Of a stretch of 64,000 bases of DNA, positions 62,401 through 64,000 are shown piece by piece (within the stretch, counting starts at the first letter, position 1; every line of letters starts with the position of its first letter). This stretch comes from Epiperipatus broadwayi (lineage: Eukaryota > Onychophora > Udeonychophora > Euonychophora > Peripatidae). The stretch lies in contig JAQFVV010012446.1 of NCBI GenBank assembly GCA_028023455.1, positions 7,193,501-7,257,500 of the forward strand, in the 5' to 3' direction. The notes below the pieces were generated by a model. The model ran no database searches, was not told the DNA's origin, and saw only the letters and a program-made list of their open reading frames with translations. Made by a program: the position numbers and the translations under genes.

Positions 62401-63031
62401 TTGATATTTTTCAAAACCTTTCATAAGAAAATTTACTTCTGGATATTTGTAAGAATAGAACAACGGTTAAATTGTCGAAAGCATGGAAAGATTGAAGCCT
62501 ATTCATTAAAGTTTAAGGAATTGCTATCTTAATATAAGCCAAGCACTGACTGTATATATGCTTGGGAGATGATCATCTGGCCCAACTGATGAGTGCTAGC
62601 TATGCATGTGGTCATGTGTATCAGTTGTTTGAGATGGTATGGAGGATGAATAAAGATTGAAAATCCTAAGTTCAAATCCCTCTATTTAATCTCTCATGTA
62701 TTTAATAAGTTTTTTAAAAATAAATTCTAATTAACATTAATAATTAAAAAAAAAATTGGTTTATTAATGAATATCAATGCTTTTTAAAGATTTCAACTGG
62801 CAAAAAAATGCAAGCATCATATACAAATCTACTAGTAAATTTATCTAAAAAATTGATTAAAGCAGATTTGTTTCTTACCTCCATGTGATAGTACCTTTTT
62901 ATATGGCTCAATGACTTTCATATCTATTTTGTGCTGAGTGCCACCCACAGTGACTGTTCTCCAACTTCTTTCTTCTTCCAGTTCTTCCTCTGCACTCAGC
63001 TCAGGAATCTTCTCACTTACTTTAGGCTTAT
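8425..63031 (-). CDS. BNIP2-like: BNIP2/caytaxin/PRUNE2-family BCH-domain protein gene (six exons, 5' end outside window)
   Basis: Six minus-strand exons with GT-AG boundaries and matching phases join into 602 nt, that is 199 whole codons plus stop. In order they are 63031-62879, 48643-48541, 41280-41149, 25453-25367, 20030-19932 and 8452-8425. The product matches the C-terminal half of BNIP-2, caytaxin (ATCAY) and PRUNE2. It has the RSWRTV / [11 protein letters not shown] / SHGGYYG lead-in, then the BCH domain (Sec14/CRAL-TRIO-like fold) with [51 protein letters not shown] and [16 protein letters not shown]. In this family the BCH domain is a cytoplasmic scaffold that binds Rho-family GTPases and their regulators. 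The arginine patch RRLRK straddles exons C and D. The N-terminal part with the kinesin-light-chain-binding motif of caytaxin is not in the window. Invertebrates often have one member of this family, so I do not choose between the vertebrate paralogues. The family assignment is very secure. Confidence 0.96.
8716..9075. repeat. Foldback element copy 1 (hammerhead-bearing family)
   Basis: The left arm starts CAAAACTCTCCATACAGTAG and the right arm ends in its inverse, CATACTG...GGAGAGTTTTG at ~9014. A tail follows through GTGATCATGTGATGTTTAG to the terminal module. The palindrome centre is lost: the left arm (GAGCACTGCACATAG) jumps directly into the right arm at GAAACTAG. The left arm keeps a minus-strand hammerhead core, but the cleavage triplet reads GGC instead of GTC. 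The right arm lost its core in the deletion. Confidence 0.75.
11195..11480 (-). mobile_element. RTE-type LINE tail fragment
   Basis: This stretch resembles the fragment at 38560-38960. It shares the order CCACAGCAGGATAAA, ATCTAATCTACTTT-like and CACATATGATCTATTT followed by AAGTCTTTTA. Read on the minus strand it is the 3' end of a LINE ORF2 of the common endonuclease/reverse transcriptase type. It is heavily mutated, with stops in all frames. Confidence 0.5.
12190..12300 (-). repeat. tRNA-derived SINE head
   Basis: On the minus strand there is an A-box-like TGGTTAGAGCATC (12294-12282) and a B-box GGTTCAATTCC (12247-12237), at roughly the spacing of RNA polymerase III internal promoters. The arms do not fold as a real tRNA acceptor stem and no anticodon loop is convincing, so I read it as a SINE head and not a working tRNA gene. 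The body fades into AT-rich sequence near 12180. Confidence 0.6.
12915..13005. repeat. Small palindromic repeat
   Basis: AGCTACGCCTTCTGTAAATA and TATTCACAAAGGGCGTAGCT form inverted arms around CATAT, giving a strong hairpin. A single diverged arm lies at about 2770-2835. It is probably a short MITE. No target duplication was determined. Confidence 0.5.
13215..15085 (+). pseudogene. Broken hAT-superfamily transposase (GTF2IRD2/ZBED-like)
   Basis: Frame-shifted and stop-ridden remnants occur in the right order. A zinc-finger-like lead-in (YVETSSQFA...NHRERYDKY) lies near 13290-13380, and [20 protein letters not shown]...[11 protein letters not shown] near 13770-13890. A relic of the first catalytic Asp block (IDKNTDAQ) lies near 14000. 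It is followed at 14059-14331 by [33 protein letters not shown] and the [11 protein letters not shown] motif. Further on are [10 protein letters not shown]...[34 protein letters not shown]...[11 protein letters not shown] (14661-14858) and a last block ending FEELVNKK near 15080. This matches the hAT transposases most similar to GTF2IRD2. About 40 residues are missing after the first Asp. No intact terminal repeats were identified. Confidence 0.85.
16440..16810 (+). mobile_element. LINE ORF2 C-terminal fragment
   Basis: The plus strand reads [20 protein letters not shown], then [18 protein letters not shown] and AVYRNKM, and ~100 bp further on [16 protein letters not shown]. This resembles the segment after the reverse transcriptase fingers of jockey/RTE-like LINEs (sLRL-AAAVFGKLRDRL...TK--VYKAVV...LRW-GHV-RM). 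Stops interrupt it. It is a dead 3' fragment, plus sense, hence antisense to the host gene. Confidence 0.65.
17150..17335 (-). repeat. Interspersed repeat with a third hammerhead-like motif
   Basis: This G+C-richer block, read on the minus strand, contains CTGATGA (17308-17302), a stem II-like hairpin (17301-17287, four good pairs GTTG/CAAC plus a G-U), GAAA (17286-17283), a 3-bp stem III (ATC/GAT) and an ATT triplet ending at 17272. Pair 10.2-11.2 is mismatched and stem I pairing is weak, so self-cleavage would be poor. The core is nevertheless complete. The rest of the block (17150-17260) has no family I recognise. Confidence 0.5.
18300..18714 (-). mobile_element. LINE ORF2 C-terminal fragment
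   Basis: The minus strand at 18714-18520 reads [20 protein letters not shown], then [20 protein letters not shown] and [17 protein letters not shown]. This is the classic stretch of jockey/RTE-like LINE proteins downstream of the reverse transcriptase (YLGSIL...QRL-AAAVF-KLK-R...KL-VYKAVV-P-LLYG-E). Degraded homology continues below 18520. It belongs to a family similar to the fragments at 16440 and 45700. Confidence 0.75.
18801..19227. repeat. Foldback element copy 2 (left arm and central region)
   Basis: It begins with the terminal module (AACATCATATGATTACCATT), then GGCAAAACTCTCCATACAG, a left arm with an intact minus-strand hammerhead core (18964-19020), and the central region with CCACAGCCACCACAATGC. 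The right arm is absent because copy 3 follows directly at the next terminal module (GTATTAAGCATCACATAATC), so the two are head-to-tail. Confidence 0.75.
18964..19020 (-). ncRNA. Hammerhead ribozyme motif, family 1, intact core
   Basis: The minus strand reads a stem I strand TTCTCA, CTGATGA, stem II AGC/CATAA/GCT, GAAAC and cleavage triplet GTC, then TGGGAA pairing with TTCTCA (6 bp). The second stem II pair is A-U here, where the copies at 33669 and 34141 have G-C, a compensatory change. Stem III is minimal (AC/GT, 2-nt loop), as in the small hammerheads known from Penelope-like retroelements. Position 10.1/11.1 is A·A instead of the canonical G-C. It is in sense orientation to the BNIP2-like pre-mRNA. 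Confidence 0.65.
19228..19534. repeat. Foldback element copy 3
   Basis: This copy has the terminal module, GGCAAAACTCTCCATACAG, the left arm with a minus-strand hammerhead core (19388-19439), a junction at GAGAGCACTGC/TTTATGCAC where the centre is deleted, and then the right arm to GGAGAGTTTTGCC. Confidence 0.75.
19386..19445 (-). ncRNA. Hammerhead ribozyme motif, family 1, intact core
   Basis: This has the same architecture as the motif at 18964: CTGATGA, stem II AGC/CACAA/GCT, GAAAC, ACTAGTC with GTC triplet, and stem I CCTCA against TGGGA (the last C-A pair is broken). It is in sense orientation to the host transcript, inside intron E-F. Confidence 0.6.
19932..20030 (-). CDS. BNIP2-like: BNIP2-like exon E: last conserved helix of BCH domain
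   Basis: This 99-nt exon has its acceptor TTTAG (AG at 20032-20031) behind a long pyrimidine tract and a strong GTGAGT donor. It reads [20 protein letters not shown], then [13 protein letters not shown] plus CA (phase 2). I first took the TAGTAG twelve bases further in as the acceptor. That would drop four residues found in every family member, so I chose the upstream AG. If the donor were not used, the next codon in frame would be TGA, ending the protein at VQQ. Confidence 0.95.
20031..25366 (-). other. Intron D-E of the BNIP2-like gene (5.3 kb)
   Basis: Apart from the ribozyme-bearing repeat at 20840-20945, most of it is AT-rich without recognisable content. Bases 23720-24240 form a slightly G+C-richer patch with TATAAGAGC near 23980 and AATAAAATC near 24217, which could be an old LTR, but no termini were found. 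At ~24670-24750 the plus strand reads [20 protein letters not shown], weakly like the RNase H start of a Ty3/gypsy pol. Confidence 0.6.
20861..20916 (+). ncRNA. Hammerhead ribozyme motif, family 2, canonical core
   Basis: CTGATGA lies at 20873-20879. Stem II GTGCTG/CAGTAC (20880-20885 with 20889-20894) has six pairs including G10.1-C11.1 and a GTT loop. GAAA is at 20895-20898. Stem III ATG/CAT (20898-20900 with 20903-20905) has a 2-nt loop, and the cleavage triplet ATC ends at 20906. Stem I starts TTGGT against GTCAA (20868-20872), and after a small internal loop GATC (20912-20915) pairs with GATC (20861-20864). All core positions match the hammerhead consensus. It is antisense to the host gene. 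I see no other long feature in this repeat, which shares CAACTGATGAGTGCT with 62570-62600. Confidence 0.8.
25367..25453 (-). CDS. BNIP2-like: BNIP2-like exon D: RLRKNLKG...HPTFW...RPFIS
   Basis: This 87-nt exon has acceptor TTTCAG (AG at 25455-25454) and donor GTAAT. It completes Arg with exon C to give [18 protein letters not shown], then [12 protein letters not shown] and two bases of a Ser codon (phase 2). RRLRKNLK is the basic patch linked in BNIP-2 studies to Rho-GTPase regulation. The exon-end CTGATGA on the plus strand is coincidental and not a ribozyme core. Confidence 0.96.
28400..31400. promoter_or_regulatory. CpG-retaining domain inside intron C-D
   Basis: CpG dinucleotides are clearly more frequent here than in most of the window (e.g. 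CTCGGCGCG near 30192, TTGCGCAC, TACGCACG, ATCGCGCC), although the base composition stays AT-rich. I see no convincing coding exon or transposon in it. A stretch that keeps CpG in a CpG-poor neighbourhood suggests unmethylated sequence such as a promoter or enhancer, or a recent insertion. By-eye judgement only. Confidence 0.4.
30899..30991 (-). promoter_or_regulatory. Possible internal minus-strand promoter with short leader exon
   Basis: On the minus strand, in order: CCAAT (30991-30987), an E2F-like AAAATCGCGCC (30961-30951), a TATA-like TATAAAC (30941-30935), then a G run and a leader ending GAG|GTAAAA (donor at 30898-30897). The spacing fits a start site near 30910. It faces exon D (25453), so it could drive a short BCH isoform. 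This is inference from motif order only, and each motif alone is weak. Confidence 0.3.
32985..33525. repeat. Foldback element copy 4 (both arms and centre retained)
   Basis: The left arm starts near ACAATAGTGCAACCCAATGC. The central region (33140-33290) includes GCTTGGATTAAAAACATT. The inverse right arm runs to CTACTATATGGAGAG and ends with GTGATCATCTAATG...GTGG. It is the most complete single copy for the layout left arm - centre - right arm. Both hammerheads are damaged: left (minus) has AAAA for GAAA, right (plus) has CCGATGA for CTGATGA. Confidence 0.75.
33555..33902. repeat. Foldback element copy 5
   Basis: An almost perfect inverted repeat. AACAATTCAAAATACAGCAA at the left is mirrored by TTGCTGTATTTTGAATTGTT at the right, with the full arms between. 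The centre is lost: the left arm runs to GGATCTAATGC and continues at ATGCACAAGCC of the right arm, a junction with ATGC microhomology. It carries an intact minus-strand hammerhead at 33669-33727. Confidence 0.8.
33669..33727 (-). ncRNA. Hammerhead ribozyme motif, family 1, intact core
   Basis: The minus strand has stem I outer ATCCAA with TTGGAT (6 bp), internal loop, stem I inner CCTCA with TGGGG (5 bp), CTGATGA, stem II GGC/CACAA/GCC, GAAAC, AC-TA-GT stem III and GTC cleavage triplet. It is in sense orientation within intron C-D of the BNIP2-like gene. It has A·A at the base of stem II, as in all family 1 copies. Confidence 0.7.
33903..34372. repeat. Foldback element copy 6 (centre and right arm)
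   Basis: It begins ACACCAATCCTGCCTAATAG, continues with GGTGGCTATGGTTGTTAAAG and the central region, then a full right arm with an intact plus-strand hammerhead. It ends GTGATCATGTGATG-like then GTTTAGTGG. Its last 142 bp (34226-34367) repeat 33761-33902 with a single mismatch, so the two ends are a recent duplication or were homogenised. Confidence 0.75.
34141..34200 (+). ncRNA. Hammerhead ribozyme motif, family 1, intact core
   Basis: CTGATGA lies at 34157-34163. Stem II GGC/GCC (34165-34167 with 34173-34175) has a CACAA loop. GAAA is at 34177-34180. Stem III AC/GT closes a 2-nt loop, and the GTC triplet ends at 34186, the predicted cleavage site. Stem I inner CCTCA (34152-34156) pairs with TGGGG (34187-34191). 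Outer ATCCAA (34142-34147) pairs with TTGGAT (34195-34200). An internal loop sits between the two parts, as in natural type I hammerheads. Antisense to the host gene. Confidence 0.7.
34771..34990 (+). repeat. Foldback element copy 7 (right arm only, decayed)
   Basis: A single right arm from CTGCTGGAGGGTTGCATTAG to CTACTATATGGAGAG. Its hammerhead is mutated at two essential places (TTGATGA for CTGATGA, GAAC for GAAA). Stem II is AGC/GCT, again with the paired change seen in copies 2 and 3. Confidence 0.7.
35109..35345 (+). mobile_element. LINE ORF2 fragment
   Basis: The plus strand reads [19 protein letters not shown] followed by [15 protein letters not shown]. The EYKYLG motif with a following helix is the segment just after the reverse transcriptase thumb in many LINEs. 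It is short, degraded and antisense to the host gene. Confidence 0.5.
36885..37750. repeat. Diverged tandem array, five ~150-200 bp units
   Basis: ATCATGTGA-like unit starts recur at about 36893, 37091, 37274, 37424 and 37580, and the array ends near 37745. Each unit carries, in order, ATCATGTGA, CCAGAAG, GACA, CCAGGAATCTA, CTTAATTCCACTA, a T/A-rich stretch and GCATTACAGCATAG. The units differ in length by deletions. No coding potential is apparent. Confidence 0.7.
38540..38990 (-). mobile_element. RTE-type LINE ORF2 tail
   Basis: The minus strand contains [19 protein letters not shown], then [19 protein letters not shown]-like residues ([10 protein letters not shown] in mixed frames) and a last block around LDLEKLD. 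This order (YGSETWT, E--T---D---R---LKW, GRP--RW-DEI) is that of the common RTE/jockey-like ORF2 C-terminus. It is interrupted by stops and frameshifts and runs in the same sense as the host gene. Confidence 0.65.
39840..40390. other. Unexplained G+C-richer block, possibly LTR-derived
   Basis: A plus-strand frame at 39982-40185 (67 codons, [14 protein letters not shown]...[16 protein letters not shown]) is free of low complexity and unlike its surroundings. On the minus strand the same block has a TATA-like ACTATAAAAAG near 40262, AATAAAC near 39940 and TGGTGACCC near 40370, features of an LTR and primer-binding site. I cannot define termini. A purine run (AAAATAAAAGGGGG on the minus strand near 39590) could be a polypurine tract. 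A real exon is less likely because neither end has a good splice site or neighbour. Confidence 0.35.
41149..41280 (-). CDS. BNIP2-like: BNIP2-like exon C: BCH core with [15 protein letters not shown]
   Basis: This 132-nt exon has acceptor CCCCAG (AG at 41282-41281) and donor GTAAGT. With the CT of exon B it starts [20 protein letters not shown], continues [20 protein letters not shown] and ends MIDR plus two bases (phase 2). This is the most conserved block of the BCH domain (YVI-TLELLVAE-Y, L-GAT-RR--PS-GWL--CYQ-IDRR) and makes the family assignment certain. Confidence 0.97.
41463..42233. mobile_element. Foldback of Penelope-like element 3' ends (GIY-YIG endonuclease)
   Basis: Two inverted copies of one sequence flank a short loop. 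The right arm (plus, ~41915-42070) reads [17 protein letters not shown], then [20 protein letters not shown] and PNCIN...KLPLIW. The left arm (minus, ~41835-41570) starts earlier with [16 protein letters not shown] and [15 protein letters not shown]-like residues. GxYxIxCxxC-xxYVG, H-xNIDF-NTRIL and KIREAIEI-RRPNCIN form the GIY-YIG endonuclease module at the C-terminus of Penelope-like retroelements. The outer 100 bp (TATAATATTCTA, TCAACTG, GATTAC) also mirror. Both copies have stops. A ~45-bp insertion separates the arms' HA and TDSGH blocks on the right. Confidence 0.6.
45080..46030 (+). mobile_element. LINE reverse transcriptase remnant
   Basis: In shifting plus-strand frames: [21 protein letters not shown] near 45270 (cut short here to the motif LLNRLLP...ETQ), [13 protein letters not shown] near 45465, then at 45545-45787 [12 protein letters not shown] followed by the catalytic box [12 protein letters not shown]. 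At 45840-45960 are [19 protein letters not shown] and a last IVFLLFLTN. These are reverse transcriptase motifs in the right order for a jockey/RTE-like LINE. The YADD box is intact but the frame is broken before and after. Antisense to the host gene. Confidence 0.8.
46413..47277. mobile_element. hAT-type MITE, 865 bp
   Basis: Perfect terminal inverted repeats CAGTGGTCTTCAACC and GGTTGAAGACCACTG are flanked by an 8-bp target duplication with two changes (CTTTAAAA at 46405-46412, CTCTAAAG at 47278-47285). This is the hAT hallmark. It has no transposase. Inside, about 140 bp is duplicated (GCTATAAGGCAATTTTTTTT near 46807 and GCCTATAAGGCAATA near 47030, each followed by an A/T-rich body and CAATAC/CAATCC-C runs). 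A 10-base G run lies at 46632-46641. Confidence 0.85.
48411..48530. repeat. 60-bp tandem duplication next to exon B donor
   Basis: Bases 48411-48470 are repeated at 48471-48530 with four differences. The second copy ends ten bases from exon B, so in the host transcript the duplication begins almost directly after the 5' splice site. The unit has no coding or known repeat content. Confidence 0.9.
48541..48643 (-). CDS. BNIP2-like: BNIP2-like exon B: BCH domain beta-sheet core
   Basis: This 103-nt exon has its acceptor AG at 48645-48644 behind a run of T, and its donor GTAAGA directly below 48541. It completes the split Gly of exon A, reads [20 protein letters not shown] and then [13 protein letters not shown], and leaves with CT (phase 2). 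[13 protein letters not shown] and YxYVMDNLF align with the matching BNIP-2/caytaxin stretch without gaps. The donor is immediately followed (on the minus strand) by a 60-bp tandem duplication at 48411-48530. Confidence 0.96.
49121..49562 (+). repeat. 5' LTR of the Ty3/gypsy-type element
   Basis: The second half aligns well with the 3' LTR: TTTGCAATA near 49252 with the same near 53728, CTATACATATT near 49372 with 53859, CACAAATGTT near 49472 with 53960, and ATTAAATAAAA...TATAATGTGA at the end with 54002-54034. The start (TTTAGTAAACACCACAATTT) matches TGTAGTAAACTACGC of the 3' LTR. It is about 130 bp shorter than its partner, so one copy has a sizeable indel. Confidence 0.7.
49974..50340 (+). 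pseudogene. gag remnant of the LTR element
   Basis: The frame [17 protein letters not shown] then [12 protein letters not shown] and [13 protein letters not shown] matches the capsid C-terminal region of Ty3-type gag (L-D-F--G------LL----LTF--A). Further on, [13 protein letters not shown] near 50222 looks like a decayed CCHC zinc knuckle. Stops separate the parts. Confidence 0.65.
51100..53110 (+). pseudogene. pol remnant of the LTR element (RT, RNase H, integrase)
   Basis: The reverse transcriptase start is [20 protein letters not shown] then [11 protein letters not shown] (51150-51250), followed by [20 protein letters not shown] and [15 protein letters not shown] (51320-51470). The YLDD-like catalytic part cannot be read. 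The RNase H-like block has [18 protein letters not shown] (51980-52040). The integrase has a degraded zinc region near 52470 ([13 protein letters not shown]) and, at 52626-52907, [19 protein letters not shown] with [13 protein letters not shown], the strand carrying the first catalytic Asp. HPSTQ near 52828 and [11 protein letters not shown] near 52990 close the order. It cannot be functional. Confidence 0.8.
53493..54064 (+). repeat. 3' LTR of the Ty3/gypsy-type element
   Basis: It starts TGTAGTAAACTACGC right after a G-rich purine tract and ends near CGTAACA. The 572-bp length is longer than the 5' LTR. Divergence between the two LTRs is high by eye, so the insertion is old. A short target duplication could not be confirmed. 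Confidence 0.75.
56610..56788. repeat. Palindromic MITE, 179 bp
   Basis: TGTAAGTCACAGCACAATAG at the left is mirrored by CTGTTATGCTGTAAATTACA at the right. The arms stay complementary for about 60 bp (AAACCAATA/TATTGGTTT, CTATTGTCAAG/CTTGACAATTG). It is a hairpin of the MITE kind. The superfamily is unknown. Confidence 0.65.
56857..57183. repeat. Foldback element copy 8
   Basis: The terminal module (AACATCACATGACCACCACC) is followed by AGGCAAAACTCAC, the left arm, a centre-deletion junction (ATATCCCCAAACGCAGATCC), and the right arm to AGTGAGTTTGACG. The left arm lost its ribozyme. The right arm keeps one at 57026-57087. Confidence 0.75.
57026..57087 (+). ncRNA. Hammerhead ribozyme motif, family 1, intact core
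   Basis: It is the same fold as 34141-34200. The core reads CTGACGA, allowed because position 7 is free. Stem II is GGC/GCC with CACAA, then GAAAC and GTC ending at 57071. Stem I has inner CCTCA with TGGGG and outer ATCCAA with TTGGAT. Antisense to the host gene. Confidence 0.65.
58876..59312. mobile_element. hAT-type MITE, 437 bp
   Basis: The ends CAGTGGTCGGCAACA and GTTTTTCCAACCACTG are imperfect inverted repeats. The 8-bp target duplication TTCAAGAA (58868-58875) and TTCTAGAA (59313-59320) matches at seven of eight bases. No transposase is present. Its internal sequence is unlike the 46413 copy, so it is a different hAT subfamily. Confidence 0.8.
60638..60793. repeat. Short palindromic MITE, 156 bp
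   Basis: CAATTCACAATTAAGTCACT at the left is mirrored by GCTAGTGATTTAATTGTGAA then TTG at the right, with arms of about 40 bp and a loop of about 75 bp. The superfamily is unknown. Confidence 0.6.
62520..62700 (+). repeat. SINE with tRNA-like B box and hammerhead 5' half
   Basis: From the left: CAACTGATGAGTGCTAGCTA (the hammerhead core start seen at 20871), TGTGGTCATGTGTATCAG (shared with 6673-6762), a tRNA-like stretch TTGTTTGAGATGG, and B box AGTTCAAATCCC (~62671-62682). The GAAA half of the ribozyme is lost. It suggests that family 2 is a ribozyme-headed SINE. Confidence 0.55.
62879..63031 (-). CDS. BNIP2-like: BNIP2-like exon A: acidic linker and start of BCH domain
   Basis: This 153-nt exon begins after an AG (63033-63032) and ends at a GTAAGA donor (62878-62877). 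It enters with two bases of a split codon and leaves with one (phase 1). It reads [20 protein letters not shown], then [19 protein letters not shown], then [11 protein letters not shown]. The acidic helix followed by R/Q-SWRTV and [16 protein letters not shown] is the signature just before the BCH domain in BNIP-2 and caytaxin. The open frame runs upstream into the intron to an ATG at 63062, but the residues before the splice site (MFIIFIYLLL) are intronic, so I reject that ATG as the start. The preceding exon was not found up to base 64000. Confidence 0.96.
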
Positions 63032-63904
63032 CTAATAACAAATAAATAAATATAATGAACAAATATTAAATAGAATTATATTTATTGTTTGAAAATTTAC
63101 TATTTCATAGTCTCGAGTAAAATCCATACGGACAACATTCTCTGTTTATTCATATGCCTCCAGAAACAGTCTCATCCTCTATCTATCATAAGCCTGAATA
63201 ATCAACAAAACTCAAAGAATATAGTGCTGTAACATGCATATTGTCAAACTGATTTTTAGCTTTTGCCGTCATCAGTAAAAATTCAAAATTGAAAATGATG
63301 CCTTTATCTATTTTTGCTACAATAGACAGATATGGCTAAGTTTATTTAGATATCCCTGAACATTTAAGATGTGCAGCATGAAAGTAATTTTAGTATACAC
63401 TCCCCCTTGAAAAATTCGAGTGGTTTTAAAAATTTATAGAGCAAAGTTCTTCAAGTTAGCATAGCTTCAATTTTCTATAAAACAAACCATTTTTTGTCAT
63501 ATCAATCTATTCTTTGGAGATCCAGCTCATGAATTATCTTAGTAACATAAGCATTATATAATTGACAAACCATAATATTATTTAAGTGCTCCTTAAAATT
63601 ATTACACGTTTATTTATATGATTTAATTCAATATGTTAAAATCATCTATTCTCATTCAAATTTGAAAATAGTATATACTTTGAGATACTAATATTTTCTC
63701 ATTTAAGAATTTTAAAACAAATTTTGAAAAAAAAAATTACAGCAGAAATTTGCTTATTCATAAATCTAGTGTCCTACACAATTTAAAACTAATACATATA
63801 TTTTAAATATTAAACTAAAAAAGATAAAACTGGGAAAATTTTATTTTTCAATTAAGATTTAAAAATGGGGGTGTTACGATTTGTTTTCTTTCTGAAGCTA
63901 TTTT
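63032..63904 (-). other. Intron upstream of exon A, no exon found
   Basis: AT-rich. At 63235-63290 the minus strand reads ACTGATGACGGCAAAAGCTA then AAAATCAG, a decayed relative of the family 1 hammerhead (GAAA lost). No exon homologous to the N-terminal part of the BNIP2 family was recognised. Confidence 0.6.
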
Positions 63905-64000
63905 CAAAACAGCAGCAAATTTTTTCACACAGTAGTGCCACCTAGGGTAACATGTAGTAATCAATAGATGCAACAAAGTTGGGCATCATAATCCCTATCC
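63905..64000. repeat. Foldback element copy 9, cut by window end
   Basis: The left arm only: CACAGTAGTGCCACCTAGGG, then AGTAATCAATAGATGCAAC and ATAATCCCTATCC at the last base. It would reach the ribozyme region just outside the window. Confidence 0.65.

Larger units (their letters stand above)
48644..62878 (-). other. Intron A-B of the BNIP2-like gene (14.2 kb)
   Basis: Apart from the listed elements, 54065-56610, 57190-58860 and 59320-60630 are AT-rich with no recognisable gene. Of note are a 12-base C run at 54333-54344, a 12-base G run at 55922-55933 and TA microsatellites near 56803. 60800-62510 likewise shows nothing. Confidence 0.75.

Noticed and set aside
62841-63062. A 73-residue minus-strand frame starting at an ATG at 63062
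   Set aside because: The first ten residues are intron sequence before the AG at 63033-63032. Only 62879-63031 is exon, and the gene's start lies upstream.
1-64000. CRISPR arrays, rRNA genes, operons or prokaryotic promoters
   Set aside because: None seen. The sequence is clearly animal nuclear DNA with spliced exons.

Overview
This is nuclear DNA of an invertebrate animal. It is strongly AT-rich, full of homopolymer and TA runs, and split by long GT-AG introns and many decayed transposons. The protein family and repeat content suggest a lophotrochozoan such as a mollusc, or possibly a chelicerate. I cannot place the species. There is no prokaryotic gene organisation, and nearly all long open frames are chance or transposon debris. 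The one host gene I can read lies on the minus strand and fills most of the window. Six short exons (62879-63031, 48541-48643, 41149-41280, 25367-25453, 19932-20030, 8425-8452) join in frame into the C-terminal ~200 residues of a BNIP2/caytaxin/PRUNE2-family protein. That part covers the whole BCH (Sec14/CRAL-TRIO-like) domain, the natural stop codon and a poly(A) signal. The 5' exons lie beyond base 63031, probably outside the window. About 600 coding bases are spread over 54.6 kb. Everything else is intron or flank. Layout by coordinate: 1-8300 is 3' flank with a probable solo LTR (5045-5772), a hairpin SINE (6542-6762) and a hAT-like fragment. Intron E-F (8453-19931) holds foldback repeats, LINE tails, a tRNA-derived SINE and a broken hAT transposase. 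Intron D-E (20031-25366) holds a well-formed hammerhead ribozyme motif. Intron C-D (25454-41148) holds a CpG-retaining domain with promoter-like sites, a cluster of foldback repeats, a diverged tandem array and LINE debris. Intron B-C (41281-48540) holds a foldback made of Penelope-like GIY-YIG sequence, a LINE reverse transcriptase and a hAT MITE. Intron A-B (48644-62878) holds a decayed Ty3/gypsy-type LTR element with both LTRs, another foldback and another hAT MITE. The most interesting system is a set of hammerhead-ribozyme motifs in three repeat families. In the main foldback family both inverted arms carry the motif CTGATGA / stem II / GAAAC / GTC, with pairing stem I flanks and a compensatory GC-to-AU change in stem II between copies. 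A second family at 20861-20916 has a canonical core with a 6-bp stem II and seems to be joined to a tRNA-like SINE. Several ribozymes lie in the sense orientation inside introns of the BNIP2-like gene, so its pre-mRNA would carry them.
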